A stretch of 64,000 nt of DNA from Typhlomys cinereus (GCA_023101885.1 JALPQD010000017.1:172220-236219); one strand, 5' to 3'; positions 46,691 through 58,625 are shown, counted from the stretch's first letter. Numbers and translations: made by a program. Notes: generated by a model from the letters alone, not told the origin.

Positions 46691-48959
46691 CTTGCACTTT
46701 AAGCATGTTGTCATTTCAGCTAAGTTTCAAAGATGAGCAAAACTGATAGGAAGGTGGACACTGTCCTCACACCTCCTCTGAGCGTCCAGTCCTGTGCTCG
46801 GTTAGTCTCCTCTGGAGCGGTCCATCGGACTTGATGTACCTGCGTGGACACGTGCTTACCCCCCCAAGCCTGCAGGGTCCCTCCGGGATCACTTGCAGCT
46901 GTGCGCACTCCAGATGTAGATAAATGCTCAGTGACGTTCATCACACCCGGCCCTGCTACACCACAGAGGAGTTTCCTGCTCAGATGCTGCAGCCCCGCCC
47001 CCTGGCAGTCAGAGATGCCTCCACTAACCAGTGTGGTTGTCCAAATGTAACAGAGTTTGCTTTTCATGGCACCCAGCCTCTCTGGATTGGCTTCTCTCGC
47101 TGACATGCATTTCAGTGTTGGCCCATTTAGTTCATGTAGAAAGTCAAAGATTTCATCACGACTTCATGTACATCCATCACTGTACTTTGCACACGTCCCC
47201 TTTTAAGTCTGATGTCTTCCACGTGCCTCTGGACTTTCGCTGGGGCACAGGCCTGGCTTTCGGTTCAGCCTCAGGACAGAGAAAGACAGCGTCTGTGCCG
47301 TCCAAGCAGTCTCAGGATCACTGGGCCCCCCTCATCCAGGAAGGCCCTGTGGCCAGTGATGGAACAAAGCCTTCGTATCTGACCCAACAAGGTTTGCTCA
47401 GCTCAGAGCACTATTGGCAGGATCTAAACAGAGGCCTGGGCTTTGTGGTCTCTGCTGTTGTTTTGTTGGTGTTTGTAGAGTGGGCTTTTCCCTTTTCTTT
47501 TCTTTGTCTTGTTGGTGCAGCGTCAGAGGTGTAAGTAGTTGCTTCGCCGGGCAGCATTGTGTCCTGCATAGTGACTGTCTCAGCTTAAATGTCACGTACC
47601 CAGGCTCGGTAACCAGAAGGGAGGAAGAAGACACCGAACATTAAATCTAATAAACTATGTTTTCTTGGAAATAAGCAGATAGCTAATATTCAGTTAAAGA
47701 CTAAATATCAACAATTACGTAACAACTAGGAAGAAAATAAAACTGGACGAAGTTGAAAAAAATACAAGCATCTATAACTCTGTGCTTATTTTCCTCCTAA
47801 ATCAAAAATTTTGGATTCAGCATTATCATTGTTGGCTCTTTCTCTGCATTAATTCCTTCTACGGTTCCAGAGCCTTTAATGAGAGGATGGTATTTCATGA
47901 CATCAAAGTCCATCTTCAGAAGACCGAACTTCTGGAATATGTAGTCATGGGCCTCAAGGGAGTTGGATCAGAGGTTAGGGTATTTTAACCTTCGGAAGAA
48001 TGTTTCTGGAGTTTTCTTTTCTTCCAAGAGTAGAAACTGCCCCGGTTCCATTTGCCGACTTCTGATTTGGCTTCCCACTTCACAATTGTTCCCCTGAACT
48101 TTACGGGCAATTCAACTCTATAAAATTTGGAGGGCGTTCCTTCACTGATAGACTAAAGATTGTTCATGGACTATAAAGTTTTTTTTTTCTAGGCAAACAA
48201 TCACAGAGATATTTTCATGCTATTGTGGTTTGAGTGGGCGCGGAGAGAGAGGAAGAAACATATGCTTTGAGAATTTAATGTATTTCTTAAAGTTTGCACT
48301 TAAAAGCTACCCACAGAGTTCTTGCTCATCTCAAGGTGAGGACAGGGTTGAGCTGTGTACAGGGACAGCCTGTCAGATGGGAAATGTAGCAGACGGCCTG
48401 GGAAGAACCACAGAGCTGCAGGGCTGTGGGGTGGTTCTGCGCAGGCTCAGCCTGGGCTTTGAGCCCTGCGGACAGAGACAAGACACGCGGGAAACCAGTA
48501 CCAGGTCTGGATTAGGCTCCCCATGACTGGCGCCCTTCTCCTCTGCCATAGTGTGTGCATGTGGATAGGCACGTCTGTGAACACGCATGAAGAAAGCAAG
48601 ACAACTTAAATGAAGAGGGCTTTGTGTCTCAGTGTAAACACTGCGCGTATCAGATTTACCTCATCAAAGACTGCAAGGTCCTGCCGTTACTAGAGACATC
48701 TCTGGCTTTCCTCAGACCTCCCGGTGCATGTGAGGTTCTGAAGTACATGAGCCAGGAAAGTGGTAATGCGAAGGCTAACAAAGCAATGCATGGAAATGGC
48801 AACTCTTCTTAAAGAATTAGAAAGTTGGAGTAGCCACACAGTAACCATGGTGACTAGGGATCCCGCAAAGTGTGGTTGGGCCAGCCGAGATGGGCTGTCC
48901 GTGTTCTATTATGAAATGGATTTTGAAGATTTCTTCTGAAAGAAAAACTCAAAAAACAA
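46691..48959. other. Unannotated stretch
   Basis: The GC content is higher at 46780-47050 and 47220-47560. Frames of 128 residues (46720-47106, minus) and 167 residues (47031-47534, plus) cross these parts but show no domain, no codon-scale conservation that I can judge, and no matching family. I treat them as chance. Confidence 0.4.
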
Positions 48960-49175
48960 GCAAACAAGGCCCATAGATAGAGCGCACATTTAAATGCCAA
49001 ATATCGACTAAAATTGTAATATTTTGGAGCCGTTGAATTAAATAGTGTATTGTTAAAATTAATTTCATCTGGATCTTTTGATGGTCTCAGGCCAAAGGAA
49101 AATGCAAAAATCATATGTGGGCTTGTGAATGGGGCGTGACTTATGTTTCTTCTGGTTCCCATTGGACTCCAGAAT
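48960..49175 (+). mobile_element. Ancient hAT-like DNA transposon fragment
   Basis: 'Actaaaattgtaatattttggagccgttgaattaaatagtgtattgttaaaattaatttcatctg', then 'aatgcaaaaatcatatgtggg' and terminal 'cccattggact', follows a widespread old mammalian non-autonomous DNA repeat as I remember it, which ends near ...CTATTGGACAG. Family name not certain. Confidence 0.55.
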
Positions 49176-50000
49176 GTTTGCCTCTAGAAGTCCTGTTTAT
49201 CTGAGGATGGGAGAAGATAAAATGGGTACCAGTGTCAAGGATTTTAAAAGCATGTTTCGCAGACAAGCTCTGTAGAGCAATGTTGTAGCACACCTAATTA
49301 CTTCACGGACCTGGCCGTGTCAGGATGGAGTAGCTTGTCTCGAACCTTAATAACATTTTCAACAGCATCCCATTTACTGTGCTAGCTGGGAAGAGAAGCA
49401 TCGCATACAGAAAGGTAGGCTGTGGTCAGCAGTGGGGGTGCACAGACAATCACTCAGCCACCCCTATAATTAGAGGAAACTCAGAACTATTAGAGGATTT
49501 GGAGTCTCCATGGATTCACTTGAAGAAAACCCATTTGTCTTAAAAGACTCAAGAGACTCAAGGAAAATGTCCCGGCTGAATGGGATTAGATTTGGGGAGC
49601 TCTGTGTTCTAGGTCATTTTCAGTGTGCTGAGCACTTTTCCTCCATTGCCTTCTAGCATTTTCTCTAAGCATGGGGTCTTCAAATCTGAAGCTACCTCTG
49701 AGGTGGCTGCACTTTCTACCCTCATGGAATGCACATCTTGGAATCTGGATGGGTCTGACCTCTCTCCCTTCCCAGGAAATGTGTCTCATAAGGCCTGTGT
49801 AATTATCTGTGACCTAGAGGAGGTGTGGCCCATGAATATTTTCCCCCTGCCTGTCACTGAAAAATGTATTCCATTTTCAGTAGGAGTCAGTAATTAAAAT
49901 GGACTAATCTGCACTCACCTATAAAGCAAGAGGTGTACCTCCTCAGCCTTCAGCCAGGGGAGACGGAAGGCCTGCTGTCCTTAACCCTCCCATTCATCTC
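49176..50000. other. Unannotated sequence
   Basis: Frame 49625-49897 has no recognised domain. Nothing else seen. Confidence 0.4.
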
Positions 50001-50154
50001 TGATTGGCTGATGGATAGTTAGGACAAGTGGAACACGTCTGTGATTGGTTGGTGGACACTTTGGACAGGTGAAATAATCTAATCTGGAATATTGCTCTCC
50101 TCACCTTTTTTTAATAAACATTTTGTGTCTGCAAAGGCCTTAATATAACAGCAG
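50001..50154 (+). repeat. 144-base direct repeat, copy 1 (50011-50154), LTR-like
   Basis: Bases 50011-50154 match 51800-51943 at 139 of 144 positions with no indel. The copy contains inverted CCAAT-type motifs (TGATTGG at 50001 and 50042), an imperfect internal duplication of about 41 bases, TTTTTTTAATAAACATTTTGTG (a polyadenylation-signal context) and ends AATATAACAGCAG. This content resembles part of a retroviral LTR, but family is unknown. Confidence 0.85.
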
Positions 50155-51179
50155 TACAGGCAGGAGAGGAAATTGGAAACACAGCCAGAAGGGTGCCTTA
50201 TGGTTCATAACAACCCCAAATTGTGACTGTTTATTAAAACTAACACCCTTTACTGAGGGAGGGTGCGGATCAAAATAGCCAGCAATTTCTCTTCTTTGAT
50301 ATTTCTTTCCTTTTTTTTTTTTTATAGTCTGAGTTTACGTTTCAGTTTTAGGGTTTCATTAAGTTTCCAAAATTGTTTCTGACTTAAACATTGACCCCTT
50401 CCCCCCACCTCTCAAAGTCACTGGCCCCATGATTTGGCCCATCAAGTCTTTCCATCTCTCATTTCTATCCGTAGGAGATGTGGCTGGGTGAAGTACCTGT
50501 CGGATCACAGGGCCAGGAAAGAGTTAAGGCAGGTGAAGGAAAGAGGTAAGGTGCCAGCACACTGGCTCCCAGAACACAATTAAGGGCCTTTCCCAGGCCT
50601 GGGGCTCCCTGGAGCAGCCAGGGCTAGGACGGAGCACAATGTCCTCCTTGTCCTCATACCTCCCTTTTGTTTCAGCAGCACTTTGGCTCCTGCACATGCA
50701 AAAGTTTGAATTTCCTGTTGGCTCTGAGGTGAGATTTATAACATTTATTACGGTTGCTATTCATTCACGTTTACTGGGCAATAAGCCTAAGAGCATTTAG
50801 AGACTTAATTGCCTGTGTTTATTGGGGGGGGGCTACAGAGCTCCCCACAGAGTCACCGTCAGCCAGGTTGGCCAAGTGCGGACTTCTTGGTGCGCCAGTG
50901 AACAGGCCCCACCCTGAAAGAGAGGTCAGGCAAAGGCCGAAGGCCTGAAAAGGAAGTGCTTATTGTCACATGTCAGAGTGGCCTGCTCTCCTCAGGCTCA
51001 TGTACCTCATTCAAGCTGTTTGAAGCCACAGTTGAAGTTTCCACTTTGTCCAGGAAATAAAATAAAGAGGAGAAACAGTCTGAGATGATAGGGGATAGAA
51101 GTGAGGTGGTAGGAATGGAGGTAGCATATGCTACAAATGCAACATTTTCTCGCACGCTGTCTTTTTTAATTTTTAACTC
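50155..51179. other. Sequence between repeats, unassigned
   Basis: Includes a G8 run at 50824-50832 and T run at 50310-50325. No gene or family recognised. Confidence 0.4.
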
Positions 51180-51290
51180 TGTAAAGCAGATATAATTACT
51201 CTCATTCTATAAATGGGGAAGGTGAGGTGTAAAGAAATGAAATAACTTGTATAAACTCAAACATCTAGACAGAGATATGGTGTTGACCAA
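51180..51290 (-). repeat. MIR-like SINE fragment
   Basis: 'Gcagatataattactctcattctataaatggggaaggtgaggtgtaaagaaatgaaataacttgtataaactcaaac' follows the reverse of the MIR 3' half ('attatccccattttacagatgagg..ctgag'). Confidence 0.65.
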
Positions 51291-51799
51291 TGTGTTGGCG
51301 AGGTGCTTACCTGGTAAGCCGGCACGGGATACTTAGACTTGGAAGTCACACACATCTGCTGGATCCGGGTCCAGGGAGTCTCAGCGATGGGCTGAGCTGG
51401 GGTGTCTCAGAGAACTTCAAATCAAAGAGCTTTATGGGACCACCCCGCTGGCCTCCAAGTATTGCCATGGAGTGATGTTGCGGCTGATTCCCTCACCATA
51501 GCAGGTGCTCACGTTGTCCCCAGACACTGTGGCTGGAGCTTCCGGGAGTGTTATTGGCTCGCCGGTGTCAAAATAGGTTTCAAAATAGGGACTGCATCTG
51601 TGCAGCAAGCTCCTGTCTGTAGCAATCTCCTCCAAGCTGCAGCTAACTGGTGTAGCAGTACAAGCCCACGGGGCTGTCCGTGGGCACCAGGATCTGTGGC
51701 TGGCATGAGAGGCCCTGGCCTCTACCTATGACGTGGACAATAAAGGAAACCGGAACTATGAGACCACCTTCTCCGAAGGTTCTGGCTCCGTGTAAGTTT
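51291..51799. other. GC-richer, coding-like sequence of unknown origin
   Basis: Composition and dinucleotides look more like transcribed or exonic sequence than the surroundings. A short frame reads ..YDVDNKGNRNYETTFSEGSGSV at about 51724-51792 before the second 144-base repeat. Stops occur in every frame over the full segment, so any gene copy is dead. I do not recognise the source. Together with 51944-52285, which ends in a poly-A run, it could be a retroposed copy. Confidence 0.25.
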
Positions 51800-51943
51800 A
51801 TGGATAGTTAGGACAAGTGGAACACGTCTGTGATTGGTTGGTGGACACTTAAGACAGGTCAAATAATCTAATCTGGAATATTGCTCTCCTCACCTTTTTT
51901 TAATAAATATTTTGTGTCTGCAAAGGCTTTAATATAACAGCAG
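51800..51943 (+). repeat. 144-base direct repeat, copy 2
   Basis: 139/144 identity to 50011-50154, same length. It interrupts the coding-like segment. The left junction reads ..TCCGTGTAAGTTT (matches a splice donor), and the right end reads ..TAACAGCAG|GTTG (matches an acceptor), preceded by a pyrimidine-rich ACCTTTTTTT further upstream. Confidence 0.9.
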
Positions 51944-52286
51944 GTTGCTGCTATGCCCTGGCCCGAGCTGTCTACCTAGTCACCTTCAGATATGCCCACT
52001 TGGAAAGTGTGGTCAGTCCCCACTATGTGCGGGAAGATGGCTGGATCCCAGTCTCCAGAGACAATGTAGCATGGTAATTACAATGCTCTGCCTCCTGCAG
52101 GAGAGTTCTCGAGGTGACTGCACCCCAGCCCATAGCGGAGCAGTCCACAATTCCATCGATGCTTTTGTAAAGCCCTGAGCGTTGATGTTTATGCTATCTC
52201 TCACGTGCTGTTGAGTCGTGGTGAGGTAGCTGTTTGTTTCTTGGATGCCAGCTTTGCACTACTTGCTTCTCAAAAAAAAAAAAAAA
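51944..52286 (+). pseudogene. Possible retroposed fragment with poly-A end
   Basis: A frame of about 42 codons (51943-52077) is open and ends in a stop. The segment ends in a run of A at 52271-52284 without a nearby AATAAA. The poly-A end and the coding-like composition suggest retroposition of an unidentified transcript. I could not match either strand to a known protein. Confidence 0.2.
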
Positions 52287-52319
52287 GAAAATCTAGTCAA
52301 TAAAGGAGTTGTTATACAT

Positions 52320-52665
52320 ATATGTGTATTCATTTATTTCTGTCTTGTGTGCTCATGTATGGGGTACACATGCAGGTGGGAGTGCCCTCACCTGTGTGTG
52401 AGACTCCGGGGGTCAAAGGTGGGCTTCAGGTGAGCTCTTCTGTTGTTCTTCCCCTTACTTTACGAGACAGGGGTCCGTCACTGAACCTGGGGCTTTCTGT
52501 TCTCTCTAGATTGGCAGTAAAATCTACCTGTCTCTGTTCCTCGGATTCTGGGTTACAGATGTGTGCAGCTATGTCTAGCTTTTACATGGGTGTTGTAGAT
52601 ATGAACTTGGGTTCTCATGCTTGCATAGTAAACACATGGTGAACCATCTTAGGAGTTGGGATAAA

Positions 52666-52716
<51 letters not shown>
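52320..52716 (-). repeat. B3-type composite SINE next to (GT)n
   Basis: 'Tgggagtgccctcacctgtgtgtgagactccgggggtcaaaggtgg..ttcaggtgagctcttctgttgttcttcccc' and 'tttacatgggtgttgtagatatgaacttgggttctcatgcttgcatagtaaac' follow the reverse of the composite SINE. A pure GT run (52668-52716) follows on the far side. Confidence 0.7.
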
Positions 52717-52717
<1 letters not shown>

Positions 52718-54452
52718 TTCCTGTCCAACTATCAATACCACCAGCCTTGACTCCTGTTTCCCCAAGCTGCTGTTTCCTCAACCTGCACAGTTGGCTTAGC
52801 ACAGTTTGAAGATGTTAGAAAGCATTGGTCGACATTTGTTACTGTGGCAGATTTCCTTTGCCGCATAGGATATCTTTGCACAAACCAAGGAGGCTTCCAG
52901 GGTGGGAAGAGCCATTGCACCGCAGAGCAAGTCCGGCCATTCCTAGAACTGACACTGTCCAGCCTGGACATGATGTGATGTGTCGGATTCCAATTGCTTT
53001 AAGCTGAGGGGTCCTAGTGCAAGACGGACCTTCTGACCTGCCTTTGAAGCAGTTGTAAGATCCTCTTGTACTTCATCAGTCCTAGGAGAAAGAGACTTCG
53101 TTTAACTGCTTCTTTTGGGTCTTTGTTTTCTTGTGAAGTTCCCATACTGTATAAAACTATGAAACGAGTATTAAATATAACAGCTTGTCTCTTGTTCATC
53201 TGTTTTTATTCTTGGTAAGAACCAAGAAGAACAAAGCAAGGGACTGTTTTTGTCCCTACTGGGCCAGAGCGGAGGCAGGAGGGAGAGACATCCTGTAGTC
53301 TTCCTCCCCTCCATCTCTCCCTTGATGAGCTCTATAATCTGATGATGTGAATGGCAAGAGAGAGATTTCCCATGGTCCCTTCCATGCTTTCAGTCAGGTA
53401 CTCAGCAGGCAGTGAATAAGCACCCACTATGTGCTGGAGAGTTGATCCTGGAGAGTGCTAGATGCTTTGGCCCACCTCCTGCTCCTGGATAGACCGGATG
53501 CTGCCCTGCCCTGACTCTTAAAGACTCTCTAAAGATTCCTCCAGGCCTGTCACAGTCACGGATTTACCAGACTGCTTTCTAGAGATAGTCCTAGCACAGG
53601 GGAGAAACAAAGGAGCAGAAGGAAAGTAAAAGAGCTATAGACCAGGCTGCAAAATCTTTAAGTGGAATAAATAGGAAATGAATCTCCATCCCCCCAAACA
53701 TATGCTTATGTGTGTATTATATACACAGATGCATAGAATCGCTTTGATAGTTTGATCCCAATTGTCTTTACAAATTTATGGCTGGACTTCTAGCAGGCTG
53801 ACAGTCTATGCAGGACCATGAAGTTTGCCATAATTGTTGGAAATGTATTGTTCAAGACACTCATTAATTTATTGATGCATTGGTGGAAGTAGAATCAGAT
53901 TCCGTTGAATAAATTGGAATATCTTGGTGCATTTCTTTCTCTCTCTATTTTTTTTATAAAAAATCCACTTTAAAGCCTAAGGATTAAAATGACAAAGTCT
54001 TAAATAGGGGTCTCTTTTTCTAAACAAAAGATATGCAAATTGCCATTCAAGATTTATATTATGATAAAAAAGGGAAATACAAAAGAGTCATTATCCTGCA
54101 AAATGTGAAAGCACAGTTGCTTCCAGAGTCTGTAATGATATAATGCGATGTTGATGTAGTGAGGGTGTCAGGAGAGGGAGGGAATGACCTTAAAATTTTA
54201 AGTCAGACCCAAGAGAATTGAACAGTCAATATCTATCTACCCACCTAACTACCCATGTTTTTTGAAAGTTTGAGATAAAGAACAGTCTTTTTAATCTCTT
54301 AATGCTGCAGCCATAATAAGGGATGAGGGTGGGGGCCGAGGAAAGTCTGTAACATTAAAAAAAAATAAAGGATTTACCTTGAATTGCAGGTTTAGAGGAC
54401 TATTTCTCATCAAAATCAGTGGAGTGTTAGATTTATAGAACAGACCAGCCTA
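52717..54452. other. Unannotated sequence
   Basis: No family or gene recognised. The part around 53395-53450 ('gcacccactatgtgctggaga') may be a small MIR/L2 relic. Confidence 0.4.
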
Positions 54453-54555
54453 GTCCATGGTGGTTCCCGAATTCGTCCGTGGTTCTACACACACACACAC
54501 ACACACACATGCATACATGCACAATTGAATAAATAAAAAAATTTTTAAAAAAAGA
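54453..54555 (+). repeat. B2-type SINE, 3' fragment only
   Basis: Shares the GGTGGTTCCCGAATTCGTCC module of the young SINE at 17197-17490 with exact identity over about 38 bases, then a CA run and TGAATAAATAAAAAAA tail. The tRNA-like head is missing, so the copy is 5'-truncated. Confidence 0.85.
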
Positions 54556-54639
54556 ATAGGCTAGCCTAAGCAAGAATTCAGTGTCCTGGTATCAAAGGTT
54601 CTGACACAAAGGTCTAGAGAAACATTTGCAGAGTTTTCT

Positions 54640-54752
54640 TTTAAGTTTTTGGGGTAGGGTCTTTCTCCAAATTCAGGGCTAACCTGGACCTGGAAACAAT
54701 CCTCCTGCCTCGGTTTCCCCGAGTGCTGGGATCACAGACCTGCACCACCCAT
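54640..54752 (-). repeat. B1-type SINE fragment
   Basis: 'Ggggtagggtctttctccaaattcagggctaacctgga..gaaacaatcctcctgcctcggtttccccgagtgctgggatcacag' is the reverse of the B1 pattern ('ctgtgatcccagcactcgg..gaggcaggagga'). Confidence 0.75.
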
Positions 54753-54813
54753 GCAAACACAGAAGCAGTTTCCAGAGGGTCCTATGCATCTTTAAAAGAG
54801 GGAGACTTACGTT

Positions 54814-54880
54814 ATTTTATAGACTTATATTACAGAACGCAACAATTTTATAGACTTACATTATAGGATGCCACAGATTC
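54814..54880 (+). repeat. Short tandem repeat of about 34 bases
   Basis: TTTTATAGACTTA(T/C)ATTA occurs at 54815-54832 and 54848-54865, with similar flanking bases. Confidence 0.8.
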
Positions 54881-54980
54881 TGTGAACTCTCAACATTGAG
54901 GAGAAAGTACAGCAAGTTGCATTTAGGCTTGAGATTGTTCCAGAAGCTTATTTTATTTTTCAAATACAGGGTGCCTTTCT

Positions 54981-55045
54981 GTGTGAGTGTGTGAGTGTGT
55001 GTGTGTGTGTGCATGCGTGCGCAAGCAAGCGTGCATGTACAGGTT
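54981..55045 (+). repeat. (GT)n microsatellite with variant units
   Basis: GTGTGAGTGTGTGAGTGTG then pure GT and GCATGCGTGCGCAAGCAAGC units. Confidence 0.9.
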
Positions 55046-58000
55046 TGTGTCTGCGTTTCCATTGGAGACATGGTTTAAGTAATCAAGTGATATACCACAT
55101 GTGAAGCAGATGTACCAGACTGTTCGCACTCCAAACAGAGCAGGATGCCTGCCGTAGCTTCATTTGGCAGGAATTTATATACTCGTTTCACCATTTGATC
55201 TTAGCTTAAACAAAGGACGCCCGTCTCAGCCACCACTGATTTCAAGGCAAACTGCTCTGTCTTTTTTTTTTTCTTTCTGAAGAGAAGTGGGATGGTGGCG
55301 CATCAGATGGCTGCACAGTGTGGAAAGGCCTCACGTGTTTCTTTATTGTTTCACGAGCCAACCCTTCAAGTTCCCATTCGTGAGAGTGTAATTGATTGCA
55401 CTGAAAGTCGCAGACAGAAGGATCCCACTTCTACGCAGATGTCAGAGCCTTGGCAAAATAATCCCCAAACTTCAGGACAAAACCCCCCAAGCAATCTGAG
55501 GAAGATGAGGGAGGCCTAAGAAAATACTCTCCAACCAGCTTCTGATCCCTTTCCAGCTGAGGAAGCTGCCGAGGATCCTCTGTCAGGGCGAGCGCATGGT
55601 TTATGATTTCTGAGCCCGTGCGAGCTCCTTTCTATTTCATCTTGACTTAATGTCATTAGTCTTCCTTCACAGAAACCGGAGCGTTCATTTTCTAATCTAT
55701 CTAGATGATACGCTGACAGCATTTCCCCCGATCCAGACTTTACCATTGATGTCTCTGCCTCCGTTAATCATTTTCAGAAATGAGATTTATAGTTAAAAGG
55801 GATTAAATCAATTCTGACTACCTCCAAATTTCTGAGATTTCGGGGATTCTTGATGAACACAGAAACCATAGCCCCTCGGAGAGGCTTTCCTAAGGAGATG
55901 TGTCTCGCCTTTGTGAGTTTGCCTTGCCGAGCCGGTCTGCTCTCTGTGGATCATAGCAAGTCAACTTCTCCATGTTGTGCTTGGCAACTGTACCTCAGGG
56001 GCTGCCCTGCGAGCAGCTGGAGCTGTATTTGATGGGAAATAGATGAGCCAGATACCAATCGTCATCTCCTTCATTCTCCATCCTGCCCTCTTTGTCTTCA
56101 TCCTGGCCCTCGGATGAAGACCCTTAGGAAGGGTGTCAGCCTATTTCAATTAAATGTTTATCTTTTCACTTTCTCATCATGGGATAAATTATGACATTTC
56201 CAACAGCCAGAGCCAAAGAGAAAAATTGCACGGGTCCAAATGAAATCACCGCCTCTTACCTTCTTGCTTAATTTCTCCACTCTTCAACTGACTTCAGAAA
56301 ACATCGCAGCTGTGGGTTAGGCCTTATGCAGTCAAAGAAGCTCTCACATAAGTCAATTACTTTCTCTCCCAATCTTCCTTTTATGGCTTCTAATACTATT
56401 TTTTTTCATATTAACTCTTATTGTTTGTTCCACAGAGCAGATTTCCCTTTCTCCCTCCTATGTAGTTACCTGGAACCAGGTACAATTTGGTCACCTTCCC
56501 TACCTCCCTTCCTTGTTGAAACCTGCCTATCCTGTGAGACGGATTGTCTCAGCAAGTGGATAGTGACCACACGGTCTTTCTTTTGGTCTATATCTAGGTG
56601 ACCATATTCAGTGCATAAACTTCAAGTGAACCCACAAATCATTGTCCTAAATTCCCTTCAGTGTATCTTCCTGCTGCCTGCTCCAGTCTCCAGTGTGCCT
56701 GCAACGTCATCTCTTTGGTTTGGTTTCCAAGGCTACATTCAACCTCTTGTTCTAGGAAGACTTTCTGACTCCTCGCTTATTGCTTCTCAGGCCTGGGATG
56801 TAACTTGCAAAGCTGACGGGCTCTGTCTTTGAGCCACTCTGAGTAACTATGAAAAATATAAGCAACATAGACTCCCAGAATCTTTCCTCAGTGTCAGGAT
56901 CGCCTGCTTGGCGGACTTAGAGTGTGGGGAGGCAGAGGTGGCCATGGATGAACAGTTTCATCTCATTTTGAATGTCTTATTGTCACTAAGATATTGACCT
57001 GCATCCGTATGCTCCTAGATCGCCGTGTTATTGCTCTGTTTTGCTAATGAGGGCTGAATATTTCAGCTTCTAGGACCTTGGGTCTGCATACTTTTTCATA
57101 GCAGTTATACCAAGGGGTGGTAGGAGAATCCTTGTATTGAAGTAGTATGGCTTCTGCTGCTGTCCAGGTGGATAGGAAAGAGCCACAGGTTTAATTCACA
57201 TCACAAAGGTAATACTCCAAGAGACAAGAAATTCCTAATGAAGATCAGAAATAATAGACAACACACCCTATTCCTTTGTTAATTGACAATAAAGAGCTCG
57301 ACAAGTAGGTGTGGACTAAAAAACTAGCTTGTCTTCAGAATTTCACAAATCACATCATTCTCCTGTTCCTACAAAGGTACTTGCTTTTTCTGTAGGATAT
57401 TCATTTATCCACTGAAGATGGAAAATACTAATGTAATATGTCATTAATAGATAGACTTCCTCTGAAGGGGCTGGGATGGACCTAAAGGGACACCCCACTC
57501 CTTTTGATAAGTGTGACAGTATTCCAAAGAAAGTGCACGGGCCACAACCAAGACATCTGAAGTAGAAGCTGACCTGGGTCATGGATGCCCTCGTGGGTAG
57601 GAGAACTCTGGATCCACAGAGGACCACGTCCTGGGTAAGTTCCCTGCTGATGCTCCTTGAAATTCTCGATAATTTACCCTTCACCATTGTATCTGTGCAC
57701 ACAGACGGAGGACCATGGCATAGCACATGGTGCATTTGTGTCTGCTTTCCTTGCTTCAAAGATGGCATTCACAGTGCCTAATATACGTCAAATTCTTGTG
57801 GACTCAGGATCCGTGGGTAGGACGTGAAAGAGATGGAAAGCAAGTGATAAGTGTGCTACATCAGGAGTCAAACTACATGGTGGGGGAGGCCAGAGGGAAG
57901 GGGGGGGCACTGGCATCTTCTGACACTATGATATCCACACAGATCACAGAAAGAAGGCATGGACTTCCAAGAAGTATAAATAGCCAGAGTCGCTGTGAGA

Positions 58001-58307
58001 TTCTGTCTTATCTCCATGTTCACGCAAACCACTTATGCTGGAAAACAGCTGGTGATACCACAGACAGAAAGTAAATGGTAGGGCAGCCCTGACTTCTTTT
58101 CTGTGGAGTCCTTCTCTGTGTGTTAGAACGTCGCAAGCAGAGTATTACGTGAATGTGCAGTTGAGCGATGACAGTTGAATGTGCACCACTGTCTCAGTAA
58201 TGAAATATACATGTATGTGCAAATTATAGGGTGCATTGTTTGTGAGTGTCAGTAATTCCACATACAAGCTAAATGGTCTAATAGTTGCATTTAAAAACTA
58301 GCATCAT
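55046..58307. other. Long unannotated stretch with possible regulatory DNA
   Basis: 3.2 kb with little repeat signal. The part 55280-55870 is not simple, carries several TAAT/TGACAG/GATA-type sites and could be conserved non-coding DNA. Frames (57355-57768 minus, 56326-56601 plus) have no domain I recognise. Confidence 0.35.
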
Positions 58308-58586
58308 GGCTGGGAATAATGGCTCAGTGGGTAAAACACTTGCTGTTTGTGTGCAAAGATCTGAGTTTGGATACCAGAACTTACCAGAACAGCCAGTGTT
58401 GGTAATTATACTATTACTCCTAAGCCAAAATGAGGGAAAACAGGAGAATCCCTGGAAGCTCATGGGCCACATAGCCTGGTGTAACTAGTGGCAAAGAGCA
58501 AGCGAACCCATCTCAAACAAAGTGGAATGCAAAGACCCACACTTGAGGTAGTCTTCTCATTGCACATGCACATGGTATACACATTC

Positions 58587-58624
<38 letters not shown>

Positions 58625-58625
58625 G
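58308..58625 (+). repeat. B3-type composite SINE with (CA)n tail
   Basis: 'Ggctgggaataatggctcagtgggtaaaacacttgctgtttgtgtgcaaagatctgagtttgga' is the tRNA-like head. A decayed body follows with 'acccacacttgaggtagtcttctca', then a pure CA run at 58591-58622. Confidence 0.8.

Noticed and set aside
46720..47106. 128-residue minus-strand frame
   Set aside because: No family resemblance and no supporting context. It overlaps another chance frame on the plus strand.
47031..47534. 167-residue frame, the longest not explained by simple repeats
   Set aside because: No recognisable domain, no splice or promoter context, and equally long overlapping frames on both strands, as expected by chance in GC-richer DNA.
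51944..52204. Actin-like wording on the minus strand (FP.IVG pattern near 51970-52040)
   Set aside because: Only a few residues fit. The flanking residues, the order of motifs and the remaining frame do not match actin or actin-related proteins.
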